A stretch of DNA of 64,000 nt from Chelatococcus sp. (lineage in GTDB: Bacteria; Pseudomonadota; Alphaproteobacteria; Rhizobiales; Beijerinckiaceae): the NCBI GenBank assembly GCA_003248805.1, contig QFQY01000001.1:62001-126000 (forward strand), read 5' to 3'. A program made the translations under genes and the position numbers. Shown in pieces: positions 23,875 to 32,503 of this stretch. Positions within the stretch are counted from its first letter, which is position 1; the number at the start of each line of letters is the position of its first letter. The notes beneath the pieces are model-generated. The model did not search any database and was not told the origin of the DNA. It saw only the letters and a program-made list of their open reading frames with translations.

Positions 23875-25271
23875 CCCCGATCAACGGTGACACGCTCAAG
23901 GCTTGGGGCTTCAAGCCAGGCCGGCATTTCGGCGACCTGCTCCGGCACGCCAATATGCGCAGGGGCGAAGGCGCCGACGACGCCACCATCTCAGCAGAGC
24001 TTGAGGGGATCGTTCCGGTCGAGACGGTGATGCGCACCAACTCGCTGCCGTTCGGTGTCTTCCTCGAAACGAGCAATGAGCACGAGCGCGCCAACGCCGA
24101 GGCGGTGATCCGCCATATGGACGCCCTGATGCGCGTCCCAACGATCCGAGCCGGCGCGATCATGCCGGATGCTTGTCCAAGCGGCTCGGCGGAGGGAACG
24201 ATCCCGGTTGGCGGTGCCGTTGCCTGCGATGATGCTATTCATCCCGGCTTCCATTCGGCGGACATCTGCTGTTCCGTCGCTGTGACGGTGTTCAAGCGCA
24301 GGGACGCCCCGAAGAGGCTGCTCGATGCGGTGCAGGCCGCGACGCACTTCGGTCCGGGAGGCCGCCCGCAGGGGCGGATGATTGCCCCGCCGGCCGCCCT
24401 GACCGATTTCGCGGGCAACCCGTTCCTCGCCGGCCTTGAGGGCTTCGGGCTGGGGCATTTCGGGAGCCAGGGCGACGGGAACCATTTCGCCTATGTCGGA
24501 ACGCTCCGCAGCTCGGGGCAGCTCGCGCTCGTGACGCACCACGGTTCGCGTGGCCTTGGCGCTCAACTCTACAAGCGCGGGATGGCGGTCGCGAAGAAGC
24601 ACACCGCCATCATCGCGCCGAAGGTGCCGGGGCACAACTCGTGGATCAAGGCGAGTTCCGACGACGGCCGGGCTTACTGGTGCGCGTTGCAGATCGTCCG
24701 CGCGTGGACCAAGGCGAGCCACTACGCGATCCACGACCTTGCCGCCGCAGCCATCGGGAACGCGGTCGTTGATCGGTTCTGGAACGAACACAACTTCGTA
24801 TTCCAGCGCAGTGACGGGCTTTTCTATCACGGCAAGGGCGCAACCCCTTCTTGGGGCGGGTTCTCGCCCGATGACGATGGCCGCACGCTGATCCCGCTCA
24901 ACTGCTCCGAGCCAATCCTGATCGCGCGCCACCGTGACCTTTCGGGGGCGCTCGGCTTCGCTCCGCACGGCGCCGGCCGGAACTTCTCCCGAACGCAGCA
25001 CATCCGCGAGAACGAGGGCTTGGCCGACGAGCTTGCGCACCTCCTCCATCGCGGCTTGGACATCCGGAGCTACTGCGGCACGCCCGACTATTCCGAGCTG
25101 CCGAGCGCCTACAAGAACGCCGCTTCGGTCCGCGCGCAGATCGAGAAATTCGGCCTCGCCGACATCGTCGACCAGATCGACCCCTATGGCTCCGTCATGG
25201 CCGGCGATTGGGAACGGGACGCGCCGTGGCGGAACGGGAAAAACACTAAGCAGGAAGGGACAGACGCGTGA
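23871..25271 (+). CDS. rtcB: RtcB-family RNA ligase
   Basis: 466 residues, full length. RtcB joins 2',3'-cyclic phosphate or 3'-phosphate RNA ends to 5'-OH ends using GTP and manganese. Signature blocks: GAVACDDAIHPGFHSADICC, HFGSQGDGNHFAYVG, THHGSRGLG, FYHGKGATPSWGG and APHGAGRNFSR, the last holding the guanylated His. In phages it can repair tRNAs cut by host anticodon nucleases. ATGA overlaps on both sides tie it to the next unknown gene. Confidence 0.93.
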   Translation: MTPINGDTLKAWGFKPGRHFGDLLRHANMRRGEGADDATISAELEGIVPVETVMRTNSLPFGVFLETSNEHERANAEAVIRHMDALMRVPTIRAGAIMPDACPSGSAEGTIPVGGAVACDDAIHPGFHSADICCSVAVTVFKRRDAPKRLLDAVQAATHFGPGGRPQGRMIAPPAALTDFAGNPFLAGLEGFGLGHFGSQGDGNHFAYVGTLRSSGQLALVTHHGSRGLGAQLYKRGMAVAKKHTAIIAPKVPGHNSWIKASSDDGRAYWCALQIVRAWTKASHYAIHDLAAAAIGNAVVDRFWNEHNFVFQRSDGLFYHGKGATPSWGGFSPDDDGRTLIPLNCSEPILIARHRDLSGALGFAPHGAGRNFSRTQHIRENEGLADELAHLLHRGLDIRSYCGTPDYSELPSAYKNAASVRAQIEKFGLADIVDQIDPYGSVMAGDWERDAPWRNGKNTKQEGTDA

Positions 25272-26689
25272 CGGAACACGACCTCATGACCGGCGCTCAG
25301 GCATTGGACAATCTCGCCGCCGCGACCGAGCCGGCCGCCATCATCGAGGGCGGCCAGTGGAACCCGCTCGTCGTCCCGATGATCCCGGATGCGACCGGGC
25401 AAACCTTGACGATCGGGCGGACGCTTCAGTTCGACAGGAACGGCCCTGTGTTCGCCTATTCGGTCGGTTCCCGGCTCGCCATGTTCGATACGGAGGCGCA
25501 AGCGCGCGCAGCGATCGAGGCGCACGCCGTCAAGACGATTGGCGCGTCGCTGGCGATGTCGGGCGGCGACCTCGTAGCCGCTGACTTGCTCGGGGCGATC
25601 CGAAACCATGCTATCCCCGTGCTGCGCGACGCTCTCACGGCCATGGAACTCGACCCCGAGAAGAACTGGCGCTTCGTCCTGCTCCGGGATGCCGTCGCGA
25701 ACGCCGAGGGGCGCGGCCTCCGCGCGCAAAGCTTCAACGATCGCGAGCGCGATCTGCTGGCGGCGAATGTGCGGCAGGAGGCGCGCGCCCGCGAAGCAGA
25801 GGCCCGCGAGCGCGTGCTTGAGGAGGCCGTCAGCGCCGTGCTTGCTCACCGCGTCGGCGACCTTCCCGGCAAGGGCTGGCTCCGGGATAACGATGCCAGC
25901 CGGCGAGACCTGGCCTCACTCGCGAAGGCGTCTCGAAACTCGCAGCGTTTTCCAAATGGCGCGCCGAAATGGGCTCAGAATGGAACGTTTTTGGCCGAGG
26001 ACGGCAACCGATCGATTTTCGACGACGTTGACGCGAGAGAGGACGAGCAGCCGCCACGCCAACCCTCCGGCGTTCTCTGTTACGTCGCGAACGGCATCGC
26101 CTATTTCACGACCGCGCCCCTTACCGGCCCGCAGCAGCAATGGGGCGATGATTGGAACGATGCGCCGTATGAGCACAACGCCGGCACGCCGTACGACGAA
26201 GAGGGTGTCACGATAACTGCCATCCCATTCATGAGAGGAGACCTCGGCGAGCCGTGCGATAGCTACTTCAACTCGCCATGGTCGGTCGAGCAGATCAACG
26301 AGGGCGCGACGCCGTGGCTCTCGACGATCCACAACGGCGGCGGTCAACAACCTATCGTGTCGATACCCGCCGGTGCGACGTTCGCAGAGTTTCAAGCCGG
26401 CCTCCTCAAGGCTGGCGGTACGGCGCTGATGCCATGGCGCGATGATCCCGCCCCTCTTCCGCGCGTGCGCCACAAGAAGCGCCGCTCGACCTATGAGGTG
26501 CTGGGCGAGGCTGAGGCGCAGATCGCCACCTATGCGGCTGGACAGGAGGTTCCACTCGGCCGCGTGCGGGCGCGGCAACTCAATGAAGGCGACAAGCTCA
26601 CTGTCTATCGCGCCAATGAAGACGGCAAGCTCTGGCTCCGCTTCCCCGATGAGTTCGCCGATGGGCGCTTCGAGGAGGTCGCCGGGTGA
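25268..26689 (+). CDS. Two-module hypothetical protein next to rtcB
   Basis: 473 residues from GTG (GTGA overlap with rtcB). Residues 1-230 are helical and charged. Residues 270-380 hold YFTTAPLTGPQQQWGDDWND, APYEHNAGTPYDEE and IPAGATFAEFQAGLL, blocks seen in phage proteins of unknown function. Residues 395-473 (STYEVLGEAEAQIA, KLTVYRANEDGKLWLRFPDE) look like a small DUF1653-like beta module. It may be a fusion of once separate phage genes. Confidence 0.65.
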   Translation: MTEHDLMTGAQALDNLAAATEPAAIIEGGQWNPLVVPMIPDATGQTLTIGRTLQFDRNGPVFAYSVGSRLAMFDTEAQARAAIEAHAVKTIGASLAMSGGDLVAADLLGAIRNHAIPVLRDALTAMELDPEKNWRFVLLRDAVANAEGRGLRAQSFNDRERDLLAANVRQEARAREAEARERVLEEAVSAVLAHRVGDLPGKGWLRDNDASRRDLASLAKASRNSQRFPNGAPKWAQNGTFLAEDGNRSIFDDVDAREDEQPPRQPSGVLCYVANGIAYFTTAPLTGPQQQWGDDWNDAPYEHNAGTPYDEEGVTITAIPFMRGDLGEPCDSYFNSPWSVEQINEGATPWLSTIHNGGGQQPIVSIPAGATFAEFQAGLLKAGGTALMPWRDDPAPLPRVRHKKRRSTYEVLGEAEAQIATYAAGQEVPLGRVRARQLNEGDKLTVYRANEDGKLWLRFPDEFADGRFEEVAG

Positions 26690-26892
26690 CGGACTTCGAG
26701 CCGAAGCTGCCCAGGCAGACCCCGGCCGAGCGCAAAGCCTTCCTGATCTACTATGCCCGCGTCCTTATTCGAGAGGCGCGGGCGCGGCGCGGAACGAGCT
26801 TCTCAACCACCCTGCTCGAATGGGCGGGGAAGGCCCGACGCGAGGCGGCCGAAATCGACGTCAGCCCGCCGCAAATGGACCTGTTCGGATAA
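26686..26892 (+). CDS. Hypothetical protein
   Basis: 68 residues from GTG (GTGA overlap). Helical and basic (ERKAFLIYYARVLIREARAR), ending in QMDLFG. The ending resembles a beta-clamp-binding motif (Q-x-D-L-F), which is suggestive. Last gene of the rtcB unit. Confidence 0.55.
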   Translation: MTDFEPKLPRQTPAERKAFLIYYARVLIREARARRGTSFSTTLLEWAGKARREAAEIDVSPPQMDLFG

Positions 26893-26901
26893 TCGGTGAG
26901 A

Positions 26902-26970
26902 TTTCCAAATTTCCACATTGCATGAGATTTGGAAATCGCTAATATTTCCAAATCGCGCTTGCGATTGGAG
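26902..26970 (+). promoter_or_regulatory. Operator pair, promoter and hairpin/RBS leader (locus D)
   Basis: TTTCCAAAT 26902-26910, TTTGGAAAT 26928-26936 (26 bp apart) and a third box TTTCCAAAT 26945-26953. TTGCAT at 26918-26923 and TAATAT at 26940-26945 with 16 bases between make the best promoter of the series, with the middle box in the spacer. Hairpin AATCGC 26951-26956, loop GCTT, GCGATT 26961-26966, abutting GGAG 26967-26970; ATG follows after 8 bases. Confidence 0.8.
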
Positions 26971-26978
26971 CCTTACCG

Positions 26979-27122
26979 ATGCCGGTCCAAATCACCATCA
27001 CCGTTCACAACGCAGGCCCCCGTACGATTTGGGCAAAGCTCGCCGAGAAGCTCGGCCGCGAGCCGACGAACAAGGAAGCTGCCGACGAAGTTCGGCGCAT
27101 TCTGGCCAGCGTGAAGGGTTGA
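26979..27122 (+). CDS. 47-residue hypothetical protein ahead of the helicase
   Basis: A short gene, well supported by the leader hairpin/GGAG 8 bases upstream and by ending 3 bases before the helicase ATG. It reads MPVQITITVHNAGP and then a helix with EPTNKEAADEVRRI. Could be a small HTH-like or partner peptide of the helicase. No family recognised. Confidence 0.65.
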   Translation: MPVQITITVHNAGPRTIWAKLAEKLGREPTNKEAADEVRRILASVKG

Positions 27123-27125
27123 TCG

Positions 27126-28697
27126 ATGCCCTTCATCCCCTCCCCTCAGCAGCATAACTTCCTCGATTGGGCACAGAACGGCTCCGGCTCCTGCGTGCTC
27201 GAAGCGGTTGCCGGCGCCGGCAAAACCACAACGGTGCTCGGCGCGGTCGATCGGATGCCGGGTCAGCATGCGATCCTCGCGTACAACCGGAAGATCGCCG
27301 AGGAAATCGGCGGGAAGCTCAAGAGCGCTGGATACGATTTTCGCAAGGCCCAGGCCGGCACGGTCCATTCCTTCGGCTTCTCAGCGTTCCGCAAGGAATT
27401 TCCAAACGTCCGGATCGAGGGCGACAAGGTCGGGAAGATCGCCGACGAGCTGATCGCGCCGCCCGGCCTCGAAGATGCTGGCGTCGGCCTTGGCGAATAT
27501 CGCTCTGTCATCGTCAAGCTGGTCTCGCTCGCCAAGCAGCGCGCCCTCGGTGTGATCGAGCGCTTCGGCGACGATGATCGCTGGCTCGACATCATCGAGC
27601 ATTTCGGCCTGCTCGACGAATGCGAGGTCGAGCTTGACGAGGATCAGGAACACCCGGTCGCAGCGATCATCGAGAAGGCCAAGGAGATCATGCGGACGTC
27701 GAACCGCGATACCGCGACGATCGACTTCGACGACATGGTCTATCTGCCGCTGCTCTACAAAGTCCGGTTTTGGAAATTCGACGTCGTCATGGTCGACGAG
27801 GCCCAGGACACCAATCCGGCCCGCCGCGCGTTGGTCCGCGCACTGGTCAAGAAGGGCGGCCGGGTGATCGCGGTCGGCGATCGGCATCAGGCCATCTATG
27901 GTTTCACCGGAGCGGACAGCGACAGCCTCGACCTCATCGCCGAGGATTTCAACTGCGTCCGCATGCCGCTCACCGTGACGTATCGTTGCCCCAAGGCCGT
28001 TGTCGCCTTCGCGCAGCAGTGGGTCAGCCATATCGAGGCCCACGAGAGCGCGCCCGAGGGGAAGGTCTCTGAGATCGACATGCAGGGCTTTCTCAGCCTC
28101 GCCGATATGGGGGCCGGCGATGCCGTGCTGTGCCGGAACACGAAGCCGCTGGTCGCCCTGGCGTTCGCCCTGATCCGCCGCCGCATCCCCTGCCGCGTCG
28201 AAGGCAAGGACATCGCGGCCCGCCTCAAGAGCTTCACGAAGCGCTGGAAGGTCCGCTCGATCGAGGACTTCGTCGGTCGGCTCGATGCCTACTTCGAGCG
28301 CCAGATGACCAAGCTGCTCGCCGCGAAGCAGGAGGCGCAGCTACAGGCGCTTGAGGACTGCGTCGAGACGCTGAAGGTCGTGGCGGCGCAGTGCCTTGAG
28401 GAGGGCAAGACGAGGATGAGCGATCTGCTCGCCTTCCTCGACGACCTTTTCGGCGACGACGTCACCGACGTTCTCGTCCTCTCGACGATCCACAAGAGCA
28501 AGGGCCGCGAGTGGCCGCGCGTCTTCTGGCTCGATCGCGCCGGGACCTGCCCGAGCCGCTGGGCTCGTCAGGGCTGGCAGAAAGAGCAGGAGAATAACCT
28601 CTGCTACGTCGCCGCCACGCGTGCGCAGAGCATCCTCATCGACCTTCTCGCGCCTGAGCCAGCTCAGGCCGCCGAACCCCGCCAGCAAGCAGCCTGA
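27126..28697 (+). CDS. UvrD/Rep-like superfamily 1 DNA helicase
   Basis: 523 residues. Motif I AVAGAGKTTT near 27-36; motif II VMVDEAQDTN near 220-230; motif III AVGDRHQAIYGFTGA; motif IV TYRCP; motif V LSTIHKSKGREW; motif VI CYVAATRA. It is shorter than host UvrD, as usual for phage versions. Likely a 3'-5' helicase in replication or recombination. The coding sequence contains internal copies of the operator box (TTTCCAAA at about 27399 and TTTGGAAAT at 27769-27777). Confidence 0.92.
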   Translation: MPFIPSPQQHNFLDWAQNGSGSCVLEAVAGAGKTTTVLGAVDRMPGQHAILAYNRKIAEEIGGKLKSAGYDFRKAQAGTVHSFGFSAFRKEFPNVRIEGDKVGKIADELIAPPGLEDAGVGLGEYRSVIVKLVSLAKQRALGVIERFGDDDRWLDIIEHFGLLDECEVELDEDQEHPVAAIIEKAKEIMRTSNRDTATIDFDDMVYLPLLYKVRFWKFDVVMVDEAQDTNPARRALVRALVKKGGRVIAVGDRHQAIYGFTGADSDSLDLIAEDFNCVRMPLTVTYRCPKAVVAFAQQWVSHIEAHESAPEGKVSEIDMQGFLSLADMGAGDAVLCRNTKPLVALAFALIRRRIPCRVEGKDIAARLKSFTKRWKVRSIEDFVGRLDAYFERQMTKLLAAKQEAQLQALEDCVETLKVVAAQCLEEGKTRMSDLLAFLDDLFGDDVTDVLVLSTIHKSKGREWPRVFWLDRAGTCPSRWARQGWQKEQENNLCYVAATRAQSILIDLLAPEPAQAAEPRQQAA

Positions 28698-28700
28698 GGC

Positions 28701-28745
28701 GCGGGCCTCGGCCCGCCCCTTCCCCGAGCCGCCCTCAGTGGCGGC
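28701..28745 (+). other. Two GC-rich hairpins after the helicase
   Basis: GCGGGCC/GGCCCGC at 28701-28716 with a 2-base centre, and GCCGCC/GGCGGC at 28728-28745 with a 6-base loop. They fill the 66-base gap before the next gene, whose ribosome site AAGGAGG follows. No operator box here. Could act as partial terminator or processing site. Confidence 0.45.
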
Positions 28746-28763
28746 ATCGTCAAGGAGGCATGG

Positions 28764-29303
28764 ATGAACCTACAGCACATCATTTCGCAGCGCGCGCAGA
28801 TCACGGCGAACCTCGCGCAGACACGCGCCGATTTCGAGGCCACGGTAAAGGCCGCAGAGCTAAGGCTCGCCGCGCTTGGCCAGGCGGAACGGCTGATCCT
28901 CGCCGGCCTCGACGTCGAGAAGATCGAGCGCGGCAAAGCCGTCATCCGCGTCTATGGCCGCGTCACCGCCCCGAATTCGGGGTGGGATGGTCGCGGCGAC
29001 GGGGCAGACGCCCGCGCTCGGCTGGTCGAGGAGGCGAAGGTCAGCATCGCTGAGGGCGGCTCGCGCCTGCGAGCTGGCTACTTCGGGATCAAGAACTACG
29101 AGGCGTTCGGCGACCAGCGCTCGGACCATGGCTACGGGTTCGGCCCACGCCACGGCGAGATCGTATTTTCGGTCGCGCTGCAACAGTCGGAGCGCACGAG
29201 CGGACACGCCGTCCTCCGGCCGGGCCAAATCGACGACGCGCTCTACTACCTCTCCGTGCTGCCGCAGATCGAAGCCACCCTTGAGCCCAAGGTGCCGGCG
29301 TGA
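28764..29303 (+). CDS. Hypothetical protein
   Basis: 179 residues. Start preceded by AAGGAGGCATGG. N-terminal coiled-coil-like helix (ISQRAQITANLAQTRADFEA), then a beta-rich domain (AVIRVYGRVTAPNSGWDGRG, GEIVFSVALQQSER). GTGA overlap with the methyltransferase gene, so it may be its partner. Confidence 0.65.
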   Translation: MNLQHIISQRAQITANLAQTRADFEATVKAAELRLAALGQAERLILAGLDVEKIERGKAVIRVYGRVTAPNSGWDGRGDGADARARLVEEAKVSIAEGGSRLRAGYFGIKNYEAFGDQRSDHGYGFGPRHGEIVFSVALQQSERTSGHAVLRPGQIDDALYYLSVLPQIEATLEPKVPA

Positions 29304-30784
29304 CCGAGATCATTCGTCGCGCCACGGTCGAAGACATCGTAGCCCATCGCAACAAGGCGCTGGCTCTCTATTCGATCGCCTACGAGCGCATCGCCGATGC
29401 CGCTGAGGCGATCAAGCAGGCGGCGGCCGCTGGGCAGCAGGCCTCGCCAGGCATCACGTCCTACAACTGGAACAGCGACACAGCGCGGCGCTGCTTTTTG
29501 GGCGGGATCGAGGTTCCGGACCGCGACAGCTACACCAAGGAGGCCCGTAAGCTCACCGACATCGACGTCTGGTCGCACATCATCAAAATGACGGACCTTG
29601 AGCGGCTGATGGACAAGGCCGCGAAAGATCAGCTTCGCCGCGATCTGATGGACGAGCCGCCCGAGGTCACGATCGAGAACATTTTTGCGACGCTCGATCG
29701 TTTCTCGGGCGAAGCCGGCATGATCTTCCGCCGTGGCATCGCCAACGTCTTCTCAGGCCTAGATCGTCGCTTCCGGTCGCATGACGGGTGGAAAATCGGG
29801 AGCCGCGTGATCCTGACGCGCGCGTTCGATGAGCGCGGCTGGTGGAACCATTACCGGAACGAGCGCGACGCAATCCAAGATATCGAGCGGACCTTCTTCG
29901 TCCTCGACGGCCAGAAGCCGCCGCCGAACTATGCCGGGCTGATCGGCGCGATCGAGACCGCGCGCGCCGGGCGCCACGGAGCGCGCCAGAGCGAGGCGGA
30001 AAGCGACTTCTTCAAAATCCGCATCTTCATGAACGGAAACGCCCACGTCTGGTTCAAGCGGGACGATTTGGTCGCACGCGTGAACCAGCTTCTCGGCGAA
30101 TACTATGGCGCTTCGATCCCCGAGGAGCGCGAGCCGGATGCCGATACCGGGCTGCATGACGCGAAGACGACGCCGGCCAAGCGCTACGGGTTTTTCCCAA
30201 CGCCCACGGCCGCTGCCGATGAGGTCTTCCGCGACGTCTCGATGATGCGCGCCAAGGACAAGCCGCCGCTGCGCGTGCTTGAGCCGAGTGCCGGCACAGG
30301 CAACCTCGCGCGCCGCTGCATCATCCGCCTCGCAGATTTCGACGCGTGGGGCCGGGAGCGCTACGGCAGCGAATATCGCTTCGACAACGAGATCGACTGC
30401 ATCGAGATACAGCCGCACCTCGCGGAAGCACTTCGGGCCGAGGGCATCTTTCGCCGCGTGGTCTGCGCCGATTTTCTCGGGATCAAACCCGATCCGGACC
30501 GGCTCTACGACCGCATCATCATGAACCCGCCCTTCGATCGCGAGCGGGATATCGACCACGTCATGCATGCGCTGTCCTTCCTTGCGCCGGATGGCCTGCT
30601 CGTCGCGATCATGTCTGCCGGGACCGAGTTTCGCGAGACCCGAAAGTCGATCGCCTTCCGCGCGCTCATGGAAAGCATGGGCGCCCGCTGGCGCGACCTG
30701 CCGCCCGGCTCCTTCGCCGAGGTCGGCACCTACGCAAACACGATCATCGTCAAGGTTTGGAAGGACGGGAGGAAGGCATGGTGA
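29300..30784 (+). CDS. DUF4942 + N6-adenine DNA methyltransferase
   Basis: 494 residues from GTG. N-terminal 270 residues resemble DUF4942 (DRDSYTKEARKLTDIDVW, FDERGWWNHYRNERDAIQDI). The C-terminal part is a class I methyltransferase: FPTPTAAADEVF, LEPSAGTGNLA near 328-338 binds SAM, and the catalytic NPPF is at about 409-412. Likely methylates adenine in phage DNA, giving protection from host restriction or mimicking host marks. Target sequence unknown. Confidence 0.85.
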   Translation: MTEIIRRATVEDIVAHRNKALALYSIAYERIADAAEAIKQAAAAGQQASPGITSYNWNSDTARRCFLGGIEVPDRDSYTKEARKLTDIDVWSHIIKMTDLERLMDKAAKDQLRRDLMDEPPEVTIENIFATLDRFSGEAGMIFRRGIANVFSGLDRRFRSHDGWKIGSRVILTRAFDERGWWNHYRNERDAIQDIERTFFVLDGQKPPPNYAGLIGAIETARAGRHGARQSEAESDFFKIRIFMNGNAHVWFKRDDLVARVNQLLGEYYGASIPEEREPDADTGLHDAKTTPAKRYGFFPTPTAAADEVFRDVSMMRAKDKPPLRVLEPSAGTGNLARRCIIRLADFDAWGRERYGSEYRFDNEIDCIEIQPHLAEALRAEGIFRRVVCADFLGIKPDPDRLYDRIIMNPPFDRERDIDHVMHALSFLAPDGLLVAIMSAGTEFRETRKSIAFRALMESMGARWRDLPPGSFAEVGTYANTIIVKVWKDGRKAW

Positions 30785-31110
30785 GCTTCTTCGTTGGGCA
30801 AAGCGTCGTCTGCGTCGATGGTGATTTCAGCCTACGCCTCCTTGAGCAGGCCGGCATTTGGAGCCTCACGCTGCCAGCGCGGGACAAGGTCTACACCATC
30901 CGAGACATAGAGGAGCGACACGGCGTAATCGGCATACGGCTCGCTGAGATCGTCAACCCGGCAGTCGAATACACCGCCTATCCGGGTCTGATCTGCGAAC
31001 CGTCGTTCCTCGCTTGGCGCTTCCGCCCGCTTGTCGAGACCGACATCTCGGTCCTGACCGCTTTGCTCAATCCGGCCCCGGCCATCGTCCGCGAATTGGA
31101 GGACGCATGA
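30778..31110 (+). CDS. Hypothetical protein
   Basis: 110 residues. Ribosome site GGGAGGAAGGC directly upstream. Reads like a small SH3-like phage protein (FFVGQSVVCVDG, DKVYTIRDIEE). Overlaps the methyltransferase by 7 and the next gene by 4. Confidence 0.65.
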   Translation: MVSFFVGQSVVCVDGDFSLRLLEQAGIWSLTLPARDKVYTIRDIEERHGVIGIRLAEIVNPAVEYTAYPGLICEPSFLAWRFRPLVETDISVLTALLNPAPAIVRELEDA

Positions 31111-31463
31111 CCCGCCGAGACCTCATCAGCTCGTCAACAATGACGCAGCCGCAGCGCAAGCCCGCGCCTGCCGTCACCTCGGCCCTTGCAGCGGCATCCC
31201 CATCCGATGCTGCGGCGATGCTCTCGACGATCCACGATTTCCTTGCGGAATTGGGCAAGAAGCCCGCCCCGCTGACCTTCGCTGTCGCTGTATCCGCTGA
31301 CATGCCGCCGGGCCGCTGCTCGTTCACCCGCATGGAGAACGGCGAGATGAAAGTCCTGTGGGCCGGCCGGCTCTCTGAAGTCGGCGAATGGCCGGCCGGC
31401 GCGAAGCTCTGGCTCCACCGCGACGACTATGACCGGCTGTGCCGCGAGGTGCCCGCGCGATGA
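31107..31463 (+). CDS. Hypothetical protein
   Basis: 118 residues. TTGGAGGACGC before the ATG. N-terminal 35 residues low complexity, then PLTFAVAVSADMPPGRCSFT, a mixed fold. A second start 11 codons in (MTQPQ) is possible. No family recognised. Confidence 0.6.
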   Translation: MTRRDLISSSTMTQPQRKPAPAVTSALAAASPSDAAAMLSTIHDFLAELGKKPAPLTFAVAVSADMPPGRCSFTRMENGEMKVLWAGRLSEVGEWPAGAKLWLHRDDYDRLCREVPAR

Positions 31464-31849
31464 AGGAGGGAGACGTCTATTTCCACGCGTGGGTGGACGA
31501 GGGGAAGGTCGAGATCGACGAGCACGTCCTCCGCACGATCCGGGGTGGCCACGGCTTCATGACCCAGCGCAACTCCGTAACGTGGGGCAAACGGAGCACG
31601 AAGAACGGTGACTACGGCTGGCTCGACCCGGTCCCGATGCTCTGGCGGACGAAGTTCTCGATCGAACGCGGCGTGCCCGCCGGCCACTGCCGCTCGAAGT
31701 CGGCGGCGCTCCGCTCGGCGCTCGCCCTTGAGCGAGCGAGGCGAGCGCGGAACAGGGAAGACCCCGAGTGCTTGGCCGAGTGCGACCGCGACATTGCCGC
31801 GCTTGAGCGGCGCCTCGCCCGTATCAAGGCGAAGGCGAAAGCGTCATGA
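31460..31849 (+). CDS. Hypothetical protein
   Basis: 129 residues. DVYFHAWVDEGKVEIDEHVL, FMTQRNSVTWGKRSTKNGDY suggests a beta domain; the C-terminus is a basic helix (LAECDRDIAALERRLARIKA). ATGA overlaps on both sides. No family recognised. Confidence 0.6.
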   Translation: MKEGDVYFHAWVDEGKVEIDEHVLRTIRGGHGFMTQRNSVTWGKRSTKNGDYGWLDPVPMLWRTKFSIERGVPAGHCRSKSAALRSALALERARRARNREDPECLAECDRDIAALERRLARIKAKAKAS

Positions 31850-32481
31850 GCAGCGCCGCCGAGATTGCGATGCGCAAAGCCGTCGCGGTGTGGGGCCGCG
31901 CCCGCTGGCCCGGCGCGCGCGTCGTCCACGAGCTGGTCGTCGGGCAGCGCCGGATCGACATGGCGTTCATCCTGCGTGACCACCTTGTCGGGGTCGAAAT
32001 CAAATCGGCGCGCGACGTCATTGATCGGCTCGACGGCCAGCTTGAGACGTTTGCCGAGCACATCCCCGAGGTCTGGCTCGCGATCGATCGGAAGTGGACC
32101 GACCAGGAAGACGGCTATTGGTCTGTCGGGCGCGTCACGGTCTGCGGCGACGTCGCAACAGACGGCTTGATACGCACGAACATGCACGGTCGGGACTTCA
32201 CGTCGTCCTGGCCGGCCCGGATCAGGCGCCGCCTGACGGTGCAGATGCTCGATCTGCTATGGGCCTCCGAGCTGCAATCGATCGCCGCGCGCCACGGGCT
32301 CGGTCTGCCGAAGCGGGCCGCGATGGGCGTCACGATCCCTGCGATCGCACGGGCGCTGACCGGCGATCAAATCGTCGCGGCGGTCTGCGCCGAGCTGCGC
32401 GCCCGCAAGGCGTTCCCGAGGTTCCCTGCCTCAGATGCCCCGATCCCGCTGCCGCATACCACCCCAACGACAATGCTGTGA
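31846..32481 (+). CDS. PD-(D/E)XK nuclease-like (Sce7726-type) protein
   Basis: 211 residues. VGQRRIDMAFI provides the Asp and VGVEIKSARD the E-x-K of a PD-(D/E)XK core; RLDGQLETFAEHIPEVWLA completes the family pattern of Sce7726-like proteins. The C-terminal 90 residues are helical. Might be a DNA nuclease in recombination or in defence against competitors. Activity not proven. Confidence 0.7.
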   Translation: MSSAAEIAMRKAVAVWGRARWPGARVVHELVVGQRRIDMAFILRDHLVGVEIKSARDVIDRLDGQLETFAEHIPEVWLAIDRKWTDQEDGYWSVGRVTVCGDVATDGLIRTNMHGRDFTSSWPARIRRRLTVQMLDLLWASELQSIAARHGLGLPKRAAMGVTIPAIARALTGDQIVAAVCAELRARKAFPRFPASDAPIPLPHTTPTTML

Positions 32482-32503
32482 CCGAGACAGATAGGAAACT
32501 CTC

